Shown piece after piece: positions 1 to 14,611 of a stretch of DNA of 64,000 nucleotides. Source of the stretch: Bradysia coprophila (lineage: Eukaryota; Arthropoda; Insecta; Diptera; Sciaridae); assembly GCF_014529535.1 (NCBI RefSeq), contig NW_023503375.1:3407620-3471619 (forward strand), written 5' to 3'. The notes under the pieces are model-generated. The model saw nothing but the letters and a program-made list of their open reading frames with translations, did not search any database and was not told the DNA's origin. Numbering within the stretch: the stretch's first letter is position 1; each line of letters starts with the position of its first letter. Both the position numbers and the translations under genes were made by a program.

Positions 1-1157
1 CTATCACTACCACGCGCATGTGTGTACTGTTAAATACTCATCACCAGTTTTGTTTGTATCAGCTGAAACAAACTTAGAATGAAATTTAATTGCCCTTTTC
101 TGTATCAGACTTTTAAACTGATGCTTCTTTTGTTCAATATAAAAATTTCTTGCCTCAACAATATCTGGCAATATAAGTGGAAATATAATCTAACGGATAC
201 ACGCACCCGACGTGGGGAATGTTTTTGCTATTGGAACATCTGTTGTTGCACTATTTCCTTCTATTGATGCCAATATCAGATAGCATCTGTCCCAGTATTT
301 GCCCGCGTAATTTCCCCCTCGAAGAGATATAAACTCGGCGCTAGTAAAAAACCATCTTATAGAGTAGAAAGGGGCATTTCTACAAGTAATGAGCCAAAAA
401 TAGTTAACAAGCAACAAACATTGTGATTAAATGCGTCGAAAATAAATTCACAGAAATGAACCAACATACATTTCAGGGCCGAACTGACTACCAAAAGGCG
501 CATCGGACGAATTGGCTAAAAAAGGTTCAGAGGCGCCTAAAAAAACTTTTTCGGTCTGAGGAGCGTCAAAAAGCAAAATGCGCATCGGGCATCGCCCAGT
601 ACAGTCAGTCCATGCCTGATACATTTTGTCCCAATACAATTGAATCCATGTTCTACTTAGATATTATTTGGCTGCTGCGACACAACACTTCATAAGTGGA
701 ACGTTCCCAAATTATGTCAAGGTCGTTATTACCTCTTGAGAGTTCTGTTTACCACTCAAAAGGAATTTAAGAGCTCGTGACTTTTTGGAACAACTGCTGC
801 TGGAGCAAAATGTTTAATAGTTTATTGAATTTGAAAGGAAGGGAAATTGAAAGTGAATTTTCGAAGAATTTTTGATGAAGTCATGAATTCACTCTACTTC
901 CTGCTTCCTGGCAAGTGTATGATCATTTGTCCAAGCATTGTCTGCCAGTATCCTGAGCAGAATTTTACGCATTTTTACAATTCAAAAACCACCTTCATAA
1001 ATGCGCAAACAAACTCAGATTAATGTTAGGTGAGTCGTTCGTTTATCTGAGTAAAAATGGCTTTCACTTGAATTATCACGCCAAGCCTTGTGAAATCGTG
1101 CCCTATCTACGATGCTGTTTAAGCACTCCCCCTTCATATACAACTTTTCTTTCCCAG
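1..1157. other. No gene recognised upstream of the sugar transporter
   Basis: I see no exon with transporter-like sequence here. Short open frames exist on both strands around 190-700, but they carry no motif I recognise and have no partner copy elsewhere in the window. The missing N-terminal exons of the downstream transporter are probably beyond the left edge. Confidence 0.4.
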
Positions 1158-3550
1158 ATATTAATCGCAGAGTGTGCTGAGCCCAAACTTCGCGGATTTC
1201 TCGTTGGAGTTCCATTCGTATCTTATGCATTCGGCATTCTACTCACATATTTACTTGGTGTCCTTCTGAATTGGCGTACAGTTGCATGGTGTTGTAACAT
1301 TTTACCATTGGTATCGCTAGTGGCTTTATATCTTGTACCAGAAAGTCCAGTGAGTTATCATGTTTTGATTGAGCCAAAAGAAGAATTCGTTTGATAATAG
1401 ACTTTATCTCCTGCAAGCTGATATTTCATACATTACGCGTTTCTGCATATAAACACAAACACATACATAACCACAGCCTATACGATTGGATAATTCACAC
1501 ATAACCCACCTAGGGTAAATTTACTTTCCATCTAAATATTTGAAAAAAAAAAAAATCGCCGAACGGCGGAAGCGAACACGGGACCAGCAGCATATCAACC
1601 AAACATGCTGTCCACTACGCCAACAAATCACATAACACAATGCAATTGGTGTCGGTAGTGGTTCGTTAGTCACTTCTACATCGATCAAATAATCAGAGTA
1701 GTCGGAATGATGTGATTTGAACGAAATGTTGAGGTGGATAGTATATGTGTGTGAGTAAGTAAATAAAGGATTCTCTGTATGATGTTTTTTTTGTTGTGAA
1801 TGCGTTTTAAAACAACATGCTTAATTAATTAATTTTAAATCCAAATTTTTGTGGTTATTTCGCTAATGTATGAAATATCAGCTTGCAGGAGATAAAACAT
1901 TGTTCTACCTTGGTGTATATTTCTCGAATCACTTCTTATGTACAATTGTATATACACTCGCTGGCGCTCGTTATATACAATTGTACATACGAAGTTATTC
2001 TCGAAATATACACCAAGGTAGAAAATGTACTATTATCTCCTGCAAGCTGATATTTCATACATTACGCGTTTCTGCATATAAAAACAAACACATACATAAC
2101 CACAGCCTATACGATTGGATAATTCACACATAACCCACCTAGGGTAAATTTACTTTCCATCTACATATTTGAAAAAAAAAAAAATCGCCGAACGGCGGAA
2201 GCGAACACGGGACCAGCAGCATATCAACCAAACATGCTGACCACTACGCCAACAAATCACATAACGAGATGCAATTGGTGTCGGTAGTGGTTCGTTAGTC
2301 ACTTCTACATCGATCAAATAATCAGAGTAGTCGAAATGATGTGATTTGAACGAAATGTTGAGGTGGATAGTATATGTGTGTGAGTAAGTAAATAAAGGAT
2401 TCTCTGTATGATGTTTTTTTTTGTTGTGAATGCGTTTTAAAACAACATGCTTAATTAATAAATTTTAAATCCAAATTTTTGTGGTTATTTCGCTAATGTA
2501 TGAAATATCAGCTTGCAGGAGATAAAACATTGTTCTACCTTGGTGTATATTTCTCGAATCACTTCTTATGTACAATTGTATATACACTCGCTGGCGCTCG
2601 TTATATACAATTGTACATACGAAGTTATTCTCGAAATATACACCAAGGTAGAAAATGTACTAAAAATTTCGTCTTTCTTGTAGGTGTGGTTGGTGAGAAA
2701 AGGATTCATAAACAGAGCCGAAAGAGCGTTGAAATGGTTAAGATGTAATGATCTCATCGCAGAAACTGAACTACAAGAATTGGTCAGACGATGTGACAAT
2801 GAGAATTTAACAACAACACCGAACGAAAGCATTCTTAGAGCCTGTGCCAAATCATCCGTACTGAAACCGTTGATTATAGTCAATCTGTTCCACATAATGA
2901 TGATCCTATCGGGAACTTATCTGATCGTATTTTACGCAGTGGACATCCTGTCAGAATTCGGAACGGACGTAGACAGTATGACAGCGGCCGTGTATACCGC
3001 TGTAATCCGACTGATATTTACAATTTGCGCTTGTTTCCTGTTGTATCATCTGAACCGTCGAACTCTGGGCATCTTATCCGGTCTCGGTTCGGGACTGAGC
3101 ACTATAATTTTAGCAGTTTTCACTTACGTTCGTTTGGGACAAACCAAATCAACCGTCGACACTGTCGTGCCAGCCATATGTATCATATGTTACGTAGCCG
3201 CTAATACAAATTTCATGGTACTGCCAGGTGTGATGGTCGGCGAATTACTTCCGGCTCAAATACGTGGCCGTGTTGCTGGATACATATTCACCGGATTCAA
3301 TTTGTTCTTTTTCATTGTGGCGAAGATATTTCCGTATGTCAGTCAGCGGCTCAAATCGCATGGAGTATTTTTGATGTTCGGAATAGCCAGCTTTGGTGCG
3401 TCGTTGGTCACGTATTTACTGTTGCCAGAAACGAAAGGAAAAACGTTGGGCGAAATTGAAGATTATTTTCAAGAGAAAAATTGGTTTTGGACGGGAAGAA
3501 AACGTTCGACCGAAACGGAAAGTGACGGTAAGAAATGCGTTAAAGTATGA
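1158..3550 (+). CDS. MFS sugar transporter, Tret1/facilitated-glucose-transporter-like (5' incomplete)
   Basis: This is the C-terminal part of a major facilitator superfamily sugar transporter, which moves a sugar such as trehalose or glucose across the plasma membrane. Two exons are visible. Exon 1158-1349 follows a pyrimidine-rich TTTCCCAG acceptor and encodes the family signature around AECAEPKLRG, ending PESP. Exon 2684-3550 resumes with VWLVRKG and runs to a TGA. The join is phase 0 and matches the usual PESPxWLVRKG of the family. Exon 2 contains about six hydrophobic helices, the GELLPAQIRGR loop and the LLPETKGKTLGEIEDYF C-terminal motif, which is diagnostic of sugar porters. The tail is short and basic. 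The first five or so helices are absent: either they lie left of the window or the locus is truncated. The 1334-bp intron is filled with a tandemly duplicated repeat. The gene converges with the helicase at 3730, leaving only about 180 bp between the stops. Confidence 0.85.
1557..1624 (-). mobile_element. tRNA-like (SINE-type) head, copy 1
   Basis: On the minus strand this segment has a good pol III A box (TGGCGTAGTGG) followed about 40 nt later by a B-box-like GTGTTCGCTTCC. Between them is a stem pairing CAGCAT with ATGCTG, where an anticodon arm would be. A T-rich run follows. It does not fold as a full tRNA, so I read it as a tRNA-derived SINE head captured inside the foldback element. Confidence 0.5.
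1905..2021. repeat. Palindromic foldback element, copy 1
   Basis: Arms of about 51 bp (1905-1955 and 1971-2021) begin CTACCTTGGTGTATATTTC and end with its complement. They are nearly perfect over their length. The 15-bp centre reads ACTCGCTGGCGCTCG-like sequence. Confidence 0.8.
2185..2254 (-). mobile_element. tRNA-like (SINE-type) head, copy 2
   Basis: This is the second copy of the tRNA-like segment, carried along by the 629-bp intron duplication. Its A and B boxes are the same as in copy 1, with one substitution beside the A box. Confidence 0.5.
2535..2651. repeat. Palindromic foldback element, copy 2
   Basis: This is a second, essentially identical copy of the 117-bp palindrome. It ends about 30 bp before the splice acceptor of the transporter's last exon. 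Confidence 0.8.
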
Positions 3551-3729
3551 GACTGCACGGTATACTGGTAAGTGGATGTGATATTAATGTTAAGTTTCTA
3601 GTTTAATTAAAGGTTTACTGAAAGTAAGATAAGCAAATTTTTTGGCCGACGACGACGATTTTTATTCGCTGTTTTTTACGAAAACAATTACTGCTACACG
3701 TTAAATACCTAGCTGTACAACAACACCTT

Positions 3730-5693
<1,964 letters not shown>

Positions 5694-6410
5694 TGTGGAG
5701 CGCTGTAAATTGGAATGCATTTTTTATCATTATTTGTTATCGACAGCTACGAGAATAATTAGAAATGATTTCTAGCCAAGGTGGTCCTTTATAACGAAAT
5801 GTATGACAAAATCCATGAAAGATTTTGGATTAATCTGTTAAAATATTCGTGGAACATAAGAGGAGTAGCAGACTTAGTAACTACATCAATGACATGCTCG
5901 TAATCTATAAGGGCGATTCTAATGGAACAGCAAGACCTTGTCATATTTGACTTCGTGAAACTATCGTTACACCACGAGGCGCCCGAATTACCACAGAAAA
6001 TTGTTTATGTATTGCCTTATGTAACACAATAAAGGCCTTTAGTCATGACTAAAGATGACGTACTGAGACTTAGGAATTGTAGTGCAATAACGGATTTACG
6101 TCCGAAGGATAAAATTCGCGTGCTTTGCTTTGTTTTATTATCTTACTGGAGGGGTGACACATTATTTCACATGCACTGGCCTGTCATTTTAATGAACGGT
6201 TTTATGGATATGGTTATATCATCAGCGACAACGACGATTAAACAAATCATTGACTCCAGCTATATCAATCAAACAAATGAAAGACCCAACTCTTGGACTT
6301 CATTCTAATTGCGAACCAACGCACGGAGCAACATAAACATATTTTACACAAAATGCAAAGATTGCATCATTCTCTAAGCGAGAATCATTTTGACAACACC
6401 GAACACTTAC

Positions 6411-6540
6411 TTTGAGATTGATTTAATTATCTGAATGGTCCGTCGTTCAAGATATTCAACACTTTGTCAAACAAATTAATTTGAAGAACTTTTCGTTCTT
6501 GAAGAGGAATATTTTTAAAGCAAATCAACCGCACACATTT
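6411..6540 (-). promoter_or_regulatory. Probable 5' UTR exon / conserved upstream block of helicase copy 1
   Basis: About 130 bp here resembles blocks upstream of the other two helicases (near 10884-11010 and 27530-27660). In each, the block ends on the minus strand with a GTAAGT donor (exon end at 6411). This suggests a non-coding first exon spliced over about 0.7 kb to the acceptor at 5703. Confidence 0.55.
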
Positions 6541-6899
6541 TCTGCGTGAAAAGAAAGGTTATGGTCCGTCATTTAATGACAGAAATGTCACATGTTGAGA
6601 AATTTTGGTTATTTTTTTGTTAAGTTGGCAATTCAAGCCGTAAAGTGTGCCAACAAATTCGAATATTAAATGAATGAGAGGAGTCAACGAGTGGGGCTAC
6701 CGACGTAGTAGTTAGGATTTTTCGGATTTTTCTTAGAAATTTAGTTCTTTATAACACCACTGCTGGAACCAAAATAAGAAGCTGTTTGCAAGGTTGTGAA
6801 AGAACAGGTTAAGCCAAGGAGAATTGGCTACGAAAATCTTTACTGATCTGAATGTTGATGATCCAGATGTAAGTTAATTAAGTTTAAACGTATCCACCT

Positions 6900-7065
6900 G
6901 TTATCGGTAACGACGACAAAAATAATGACAAGATCTATTTAACATAAAATAAATGTTAAAAAAATTGAAGTACAAGAATTGAAATCAACAGATTAAAAAT
7001 ACTTTGATCGATGGAAGTAATAGACCCGATAATAATACTAGTCGTATGTTTGCCTTGCCGTCTGT
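6900..7065 (+). repeat. Dispersed repeat, also present inverted at 39525-39690
   Basis: The block from GATAACGACGACAAA-like sequence through TAGACCCGAT to GCCGTCTGTA recurs in opposite orientation near 39525-39690, with scattered substitutions and small gaps. No coding potential is visible. It is probably a transposon fragment. Confidence 0.6.
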
Positions 7066-7307
7066 AACAGGTTAAAAAGTGAAATTACTTTGACCAATTA
7101 TAAAAATTCAAATTCGCCGATTGTAGCGTGACATATCTTACGAACTATAGAATAGTTGGTAATTTAATTTACCATATTTGCTAAAACTTGCCAACATTTT
7201 GCTAAAGTTTGTCGACGCAAATTTTTGAAACAATCGAAAATTTCAGCAAATTTTGAAAATCAGTTTTCCAAAAATAGGCCCTGGCTTTACGATTGCATTC
7301 CACCAAC

Positions 7308-7414
7308 GCACTTCAAGCAAAAATGATTATAGTCGTCAGCTGCCAAATAAGCTACTATTTTGTATGAAATGGTCTTAGAGTGCTATTTAGAGTACCACTC
7401 ATGCTTGAAGTGCA
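7308..7414. repeat. Foldback repeat with CGCACTTCAAGCA ends (copy 1)
   Basis: The ends GCACTTCAAGCA and TGCTTGAAGTGC are inverted. A related, longer copy lies at 11206-11341 and a decayed one at about 11467-11600. The interiors share CAGCTGC, the TATTTTGTATGAAATG phrase and an AGAGTACCA stretch. Confidence 0.6.
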
Positions 7415-7781
7415 TTACTTCCACTTAAGTCATCTTCCGCAATATTTAATTATTTACACTCGCGGAAAATTAAATACCGGCACATCATCTGATTTGGTCT
7501 CAGGTCACGAGCACGTATATCTAACAAATAATGTGAAAATGAAAGTCTGGATTTAATTCGATGACAATTCGATGAAAATATTCACTTTTTCACAAGTGTA
7601 TGGAAACCGATGGAAATCGTCGCGCAAATCTCAAATTTGTACCGAATTCTGGCCTCTTCTTCTGTGTTCAACAAGACACACTAATTAGTTTAGATCAATT
7701 TATTGTATTTGAAAAAGGATTGACAGCAATCACGCAGGAGTACAAATTATATCCATCGCTTAGCTAATGTAATTACCGCTT

Positions 7782-8043
7782 TCAATACCCACAAGTCCAC
7801 TCGGGGCATCCGTTCGCACCAGTGCGAAGGTAAGCAGGACCAAGGAAACAATCATAGGTTAAAGGAATTGGAGTTGGACAAAGCCGTCGGGGCATTGGTG
7901 AACCAATCACATCTCCATTCTACATCAATTAATTAATTTTTATTTTAAATGATTAGGAGAAACTTAGAATACAGTAAAGAAATATGCTCTCGTACCAGCA
8001 ATGCCAAAATAATTAATATTCCAGTTATGAAAATGATCTTCAT
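7782..8043 (-). CDS. Small secreted cysteine-rich peptide (61 aa, two exons)
   Basis: This gene is too fragmented for simple open-frame searches. Minus-strand exon 1 (8043-7996) encodes a start and hydrophobic signal peptide, MKIIFITGILIILALL, and ends at a GTACGAG donor. Exon 2 (7919-7782) follows a GATGTAG acceptor in phase 0, encodes 45 residues and stops at TGA. The mature part has four cysteines at about 30, 40, 54 and 59 (spacing C-x9-C-x13-C-x4-C). It is Pro-rich and ends GANGCPEWTCGY. The GCPxxxC ending recalls half an antistasin-type domain, but that is only a resemblance. An AATAAA lies about 75 bp past the stop (7700-7705), and a TATA-like TATATTTAAA lies upstream at about 8160-8172. 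Role unknown; defence peptide, protease inhibitor or salivary/signalling peptide are all possible. Confidence 0.72.
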
Positions 8044-8830
8044 GGTTAGAGTGTCCAAATGGAAGTAAATTTTTCGTATTTTGAGCAACGTCTTTTGTAC
8101 CTTTTCGATATGTTAACTGCAATGAGATCAATAATTGAAACCATCTGTTTACACAAAAAGTTTTAAATATAGAGTAAAATGTACGTAAATTTGCTTAACA
8201 CACGAAATTACTTGCCAAAAGTTATGCGAAGCCATCGTTTATTAGGAGCGGAAATAAACGACATGCAAGAAATAGTTATTTATGCAATTCCGTAGGAAAA
8301 TGTTGTCTTGTTTCATGAATTACTATTATGTCACTTTTTAGTGATAATAGGCAGACCGTACTAGTTTTGACACTATCTGATGAGAAAATGTGACGTTTTT
8401 GGTCCGACTGAATCTTAAAGCTTTTTTAGGTACTATATATGTAGATTGCCACTCATGTCCACAGACGAGGGCGCAGACCAAGTGTGACAGTTCTCATTTT
8501 GTGCCAAAAAAGCATTCATCATTGAGAAACATGCTCTAAGCCATTCATCTACTACAATCAGAATGTTGTGGTGTTTTCGCCAATCTGATATAATTATCAA
8601 ATAAATCCTTTCATACATGCACTCGCTCCGCTCTATCGTAATATGTTCACATGCGTAATGTTTGTTTTAACCGCACAGACACATAACAGTATTGATGATA
8701 ATGTTTGACAACGTGCTTCTGGTTCCTATAAATGCACACAAAATTGGGCCGTACGACTTTTATTCGACATTTTTCAACAAAAACAATTACTGACTACATG
8801 ACCTGAGTATAAAACAACATGCGAGAGTCA
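8044..8830. other. Intergenic, no gene seen
   Basis: This AT-rich stretch holds a possible TATA box for the peptide gene, a phrase ending in TTTTTGGTCCG-like sequence that recurs near 30800, and a CTCGCTCCGCTC hairpin-like motif near 8622. No exon is supported. Confidence 0.4.
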
Positions 8831-10632
<1,802 letters not shown>

Positions 10633-10883
10633 TTGGAGTAAAGTTCGGGTAAAGCTGTAAAGTAAATTGAGAATTTCAATTTGAAAGGAATTCTTTATCA
10701 TTTGCTACCGACAGCGCTACGAGAAATTTGTCAAATAATTTTCAATGAATTTCTGAGGATTTTCTTTAGAGGAAATTCTTAAAGGAAATGAATCCCACAG
10801 AGACAAGGCACAACTACCGGCACTATCGCACGAATTGCATCAGCCGCTAAGCAAGAATCATTTTGATAACACCGAATACTTAC

Positions 10884-11010
10884 TTTGAGATTGATTTGAT
10901 TATCTGAATGTGAATGGTCGTCGTTCAGGACATGTAAGACATTATTAAGCAAATGAATATTAAGAACTGTTCGTTCTTGACGAGCAATATTTTGAAAACG
11001 AGTCAATCAC
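10884..11010 (-). promoter_or_regulatory. Probable 5' UTR exon / conserved upstream block of helicase copy 2
   Basis: Homologous to the upstream blocks of the other two helicases, with the GTAAGT donor after position 10884 and the acceptor at 10655, a 229-nt intron. In this copy the block contains an upstream ATG (11006) that opens about 41 codons out of frame with the helicase, a possible uORF. Confidence 0.5.
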
Positions 11011-11205
11011 ACACATTTTTCGTGTGAATAATAATATTTACAAATGTGACAGTAGAAATGACAGAAGTGTCACATGGTTTGGATTATTTTCGTTACTTTA
11101 GTTTATTGTTAAGTTGGCAATTCAAGCACCGAATTGGAATTTCTGATGAGCGAGTGAAGCGCACAGATAGAAACAATTCTTATAATTTTGTGAATGATAA
11201 AAATC

Positions 11206-11341
11206 AACGCACTTCAAGCATGAGTGGTCAGCTGCAGAAAGTACTGTATTTTACATGAAAATGTTTTTACAGTGTTTTCCGTTTTTATGATACACTGTTA
11301 AAATTCAGGACTCTATTAAGAGTACCAGTCATGCTTGAAGT
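11206..11341. repeat. Foldback repeat with CGCACTTCAAGCA ends (copy 2)
   Basis: Inverted ends CGCACTTCAAGCATGA and CATGCTTGAAGTGCG enclose about 105 bp. A diverged neighbour without a clear right end follows at about 11467-11600. Same family as the repeat at 7308. Confidence 0.65.
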
Positions 11342-11728
11342 GCGAAAAATTCAGGTTTTCAATCCATCTTCGCCTAAAGACGAACTCACAGTCGTCCGTT
11401 TTGCCTCCATTTAGCTTTCCGTTACATTGTTTTAATTCCAACTGTCGAGCAAATGGCTGGAAAACGTTCAAGCAAAAGTGAAATTAGTCGACAGCTGCCA
11501 AATAGAATACTATTTTGTATGAAATGTTTTATTACAATGTTTTACAGTTACATGACGCACTGTCAAGTTTCAGTACTCTATTGATGAGAGTTATGCACTA
11601 ACCGTCAAAAAAAGACATTTCATAAATAAAAAAATTTCGGTTCATGCATATCTCTCCTCATTTAGAGTATCACCTTCAAAGTGAAAGTAAATAGATAGGT
11701 ATGGCCAAACGTTCAAATTTGTTCTAGC

Positions 11729-11842
11729 CGGAGCACATACGGATTTGCATGGCGCCACCTCAAACGAACTCATTTCTAGTGGGAATTTGCACTAGAAATG
11801 AGCTCGTTTGAGGTGGCGCCATGCAAATCCGTATGTGCTCCG
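11729..11842. repeat. Long near-perfect palindrome
   Basis: Arms of 52 bp (11729-11780 and 11791-11842) start CGGAGCACATACGG and differ at one position around a 10-bp loop. It is probably a MITE. No target duplication was identified with certainty. Confidence 0.85.
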
Positions 11843-12489
11843 ACTTGTATGGACTGGCGATACCTACTTATCTACTTTCATTGGTTCCTTCCACTTACGA
11901 AAAAGCAATTTGTGTTGTCTCCGCTTACATTTGAAACAATAGAAAAGAGGCGTATGGTTAAGCTGAGGCTGAGGCAAAATGGAGTGGTTTTTTGTAAGTG
12001 GAAATCAAGCCTTATACAAAAAAGATACATCATGACTATCACAATTATTTTCACCCCCACCCCAGATATGTCATGCGGTAATAGTACATTACAAATGTTG
12101 GAAATGGTACTTCTTGTGTGAAATTTACCAAGACTGTAAACTTTAGGGAGCTGCGTGACCTCCCCAAAGTTTACCAAGGTAAATATACATACTGAAGATT
12201 ACGCTGACCCTCAGGGAATAGCAAGAAATACGGATCCAATATACGAATGAATATAAGATTTTTTATGTTGCATCCGTGACATTTGGCATGATCATGTTGT
12301 TGGAACTGCGTTGTTTAGTATTGAGTGTTGGTATGTGTTGCAACCTAACAAAGTGAATTTGACTTGTGTCCAACATTATAAAGATTATATTCACCCGAAA
12401 CTTTGGATCCGTGTGGTCTTGCAGATTTGCATTACCTTCAGTATGTATATTTACCTTGAAGTTTACAGCCTTGAAATTTACAAATTGAG

Positions 12490-12735
12490 ACGTAGCCGAG
12501 AAAAACGTTGTATGCAACAACTCGGTGATAAATGATTTTTGGCACACGATTTGTATTTTCACACTCGGCTTGCGGCACCTTCATAGATTTATCACATTTA
12601 TCACTAGGTTGCAAAAAATATTATTATTCTGTGGGGTATATCTGATGACTTTTGAGGATAAGTGGAAGCACGAGCCCTTGTCTATCGATTTTTTCTTCTT
12701 CGTTCGTTCGTTTTTATGTATAATGCGTAATTGAT
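12490..12735. repeat. Repeat shared with 18200-18445
   Basis: The block from GAAAAACGTTGTATGCAAC through CACACTCGGCTTGCGGCAC to TATGTATAATGCGTAATTG recurs at 18200-18445 with few changes, including a duplicated GATAAGTGG in the second copy. It resembles the foldback family at 18811 in its left half but has a different right half. Confidence 0.75.
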
Positions 12736-12739
12736 GATG

Positions 12740-13689
12740 ATTGATGTCTAATTCACTAGGTCCCACCTTTTGGGCGGGTCAGGTCCCTTGATTGACACTT
12801 TTCTAAATGTATCTTTGACGTATTCATGAAAACTTGTCATATTTATTACATAATATATTTACTATATTAATGACTCCACACAAATGACAGTAAAATTTGA
12901 CAATTTTTTTTTCTTGGTTTTCTCTCATCGAGGGTAAGGTGGAATTATTTTTGACCACTTTTTGAGCTCTCAATTTTCTTAAAAATTTTAAATTTTCAAG
13001 ATTTTCAATCAACCTCAAATCATAAATAAAATATGACTCGTGTAGATTTCCCACTCGTATGAGCTCATTGAGCTGTCTATTGTTCTGTTTGATTGCATTT
13101 TTGGTACATAAGAGTAGATGCACAAAATTCACAAAATAAAAAAGTGAGATAGATATTCGTCTCTTACACTTTTGCGTAAAAAAGGAAGTTCCCCGGTACT
13201 TAATATATCTTCACATGGTGACATGGTAAAAAATGTACTTAATTAGTTTTTGTTTCATCATTAAAAATAGCTCAGTTTACCAATATTTTCGGTACCACTC
13301 TACAATGGTAAAGGGATTAAAAATATTTGTAAAAGGAGAAATTTATTTGTAGACCGAGAAAAAATAATCCCTCGATTTCCAATTCACAAAACCTTCAATC
13401 GTGAATAAAATGTCACGACTCGTGTGAATTACGGCCCTCGCTTCGCTCTGGCCGCAAACTTCACACTCGTTAAATTTTTACAATATTCTCTTTGATTCAT
13501 TTAATTCCATGTATTTAAAAAAAAACTTCAAAAATTAGTTGAGATAATTCATCTTATATTGCCTGCAAAAATTTAACTTTTTTATTAAAATTTCTTGCAC
13601 TTTTTAATCAAAGTGTGCTAATTTGATAACAGGCATTTTGCTGGCGTAAGATGTGCTTGTAAAGGGAGTAAAAAACTACCTACTTGATA
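12740..13689. other. AT-rich intergenic stretch, no gene seen
   Basis: Only simple AT-rich sequence and one hairpin are evident. The hairpin at about 13420-13465 has arms carrying GTGAAT...TTCACAC around CCCTCGCTTCGCTCTGG. No exon or RNA gene is supported. Confidence 0.4.
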
Positions 13690-14104
13690 AATGACAAACA
13701 ACTTGATAGTCAACTATCAAATTTGATAGTCAACTATCAAATTTGACAGTCAATTGTCAAGTTGTTAGTCAACTATCAAGTTGTTAGTCAACTATCAAAT
13801 TGGATAGTCAACTATCAAGTTGTTAGTCAACTATCAAGTTGTTAGTCAACTATCAAATTTGATAGTCAACTATCAAGTTGTTAGTCAACTATCAAATTTG
13901 ATAGTCAACTATCAAGTTGTTAGTCAACTATCAAATTTGATAGTCAACTATCAAGTTGTTAGTCAACTATCAAATTTGATAGTCAGTCAACTATCAAATT
14001 TGATAGTCAGTCAACTATCAAATTTGATAGTCAACTATCAAATTTGAAAGTTGACTAACAACTTGATAGTTGACTATCAAATTTGATAGTCAACTATCAA
14101 ATTT
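13690..14104. repeat. Palindromic minisatellite (GATAGTCAACTATCAA units)
   Basis: Roughly twenty tandem, slightly variable units alternate AAATTTGATAGTCAACTATC with AAGTTGTTAGTCAACTATC. Each unit contains the palindrome TTGATAGT-CAACTATCAA, so the array can form many small hairpins. The open frame across it is just the repeat translated. Confidence 0.9.
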
Positions 14105-14611
14105 GATTGTCAACTATCAAGTTGTTAGCAATAGATGTTTACACGTTAGAAGATGGGCATCGAATGATGAAATTATTCTTCCTACTTGTTCCATGCACGT
14201 CGAAAACAAACTTATATGATTTACCCACACTACCAAACAAAATCAAATTTCATCAAAGTAATCTTTTTTAATTGATTGTCAACTATCAAGTTGTTAGCAA
14301 TAGATGTTTACACGTTAGAAGATGGGCATCGAATGATGAAATTATTCTTCCTACTTGTTCCATGCACGTCGAAAACAAACTTATATGATTTACCCACACT
14401 ACCAAACAAAATCAAATTTCATCAAAGTAATCTTTTTTAATTGATTGTCAACTATCAAGTTGTTAGCAATAGATGTTTACACGTTAGAAGATGGGCATCG
14501 AATGATGAAATTATTCTTCCTACTTGTTCCATGCACGTCGAAAACAAACTTATATGATTTACCCACACTACCAAACAAAATCAAATTTCATCAAAGTAAT
14601 CTTTTTTAATT
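14105..14611. repeat. Three tandem copies of a 169-bp repeat
   Basis: Units start at 14105, 14274 and 14443 and look identical to one another. Each begins with GATTGTCAACTATCAAGTTG, the same phrase as the adjoining minisatellite. The 169-mer therefore arose from the array's right edge and was amplified very recently. Confidence 0.92.

Larger units (their letters stand above)
1408..2665. repeat. About 629-bp tandem duplication inside the transporter intron
   Basis: The stretch starting at 1408 recurs from 2037 with an offset of 629-630 bp and very few differences. Examples are a C/A change near 1456 versus 2085, GTCC versus GACC near 1611 versus 2241, and one extra T in a poly-T run. Each unit has two nested foldbacks. 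An outer inverted repeat of about 30 bp lies at 1405-1435 versus 1864-1895 (and the equivalents in unit 2). A second palindrome lies at the right end of the unit. The unit must have duplicated after both elements were in place. Confidence 0.9.

Noticed and set aside
1870..2748. Two nearly identical open frames starting MKYQLAGDK-like
   Set aside because: They read through the duplicated intron palindrome and differ after the repeat ends; no splice or homology support.
5694..5720. Upstream in-frame ATG as the start of helicase copy 1 (likewise 10701 and 27175)
   Set aside because: It lies upstream of, or within, a splice acceptor conserved in all three copies, and the extra residues do not align between copies.
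6045..6308. 87-aa plus-strand open frame
   Set aside because: It lies in the predicted 5' intron of helicase copy 1, with no counterpart in copies 2 and 3 and no recognised motif.
13820..14047. 75-aa open frame
   Set aside because: It is the translation of the minisatellite.
13690..14611. Possible CRISPR-like array
   Set aside because: Units are contiguous palindromic minisatellite repeats without unique spacers, in a eukaryotic genome.
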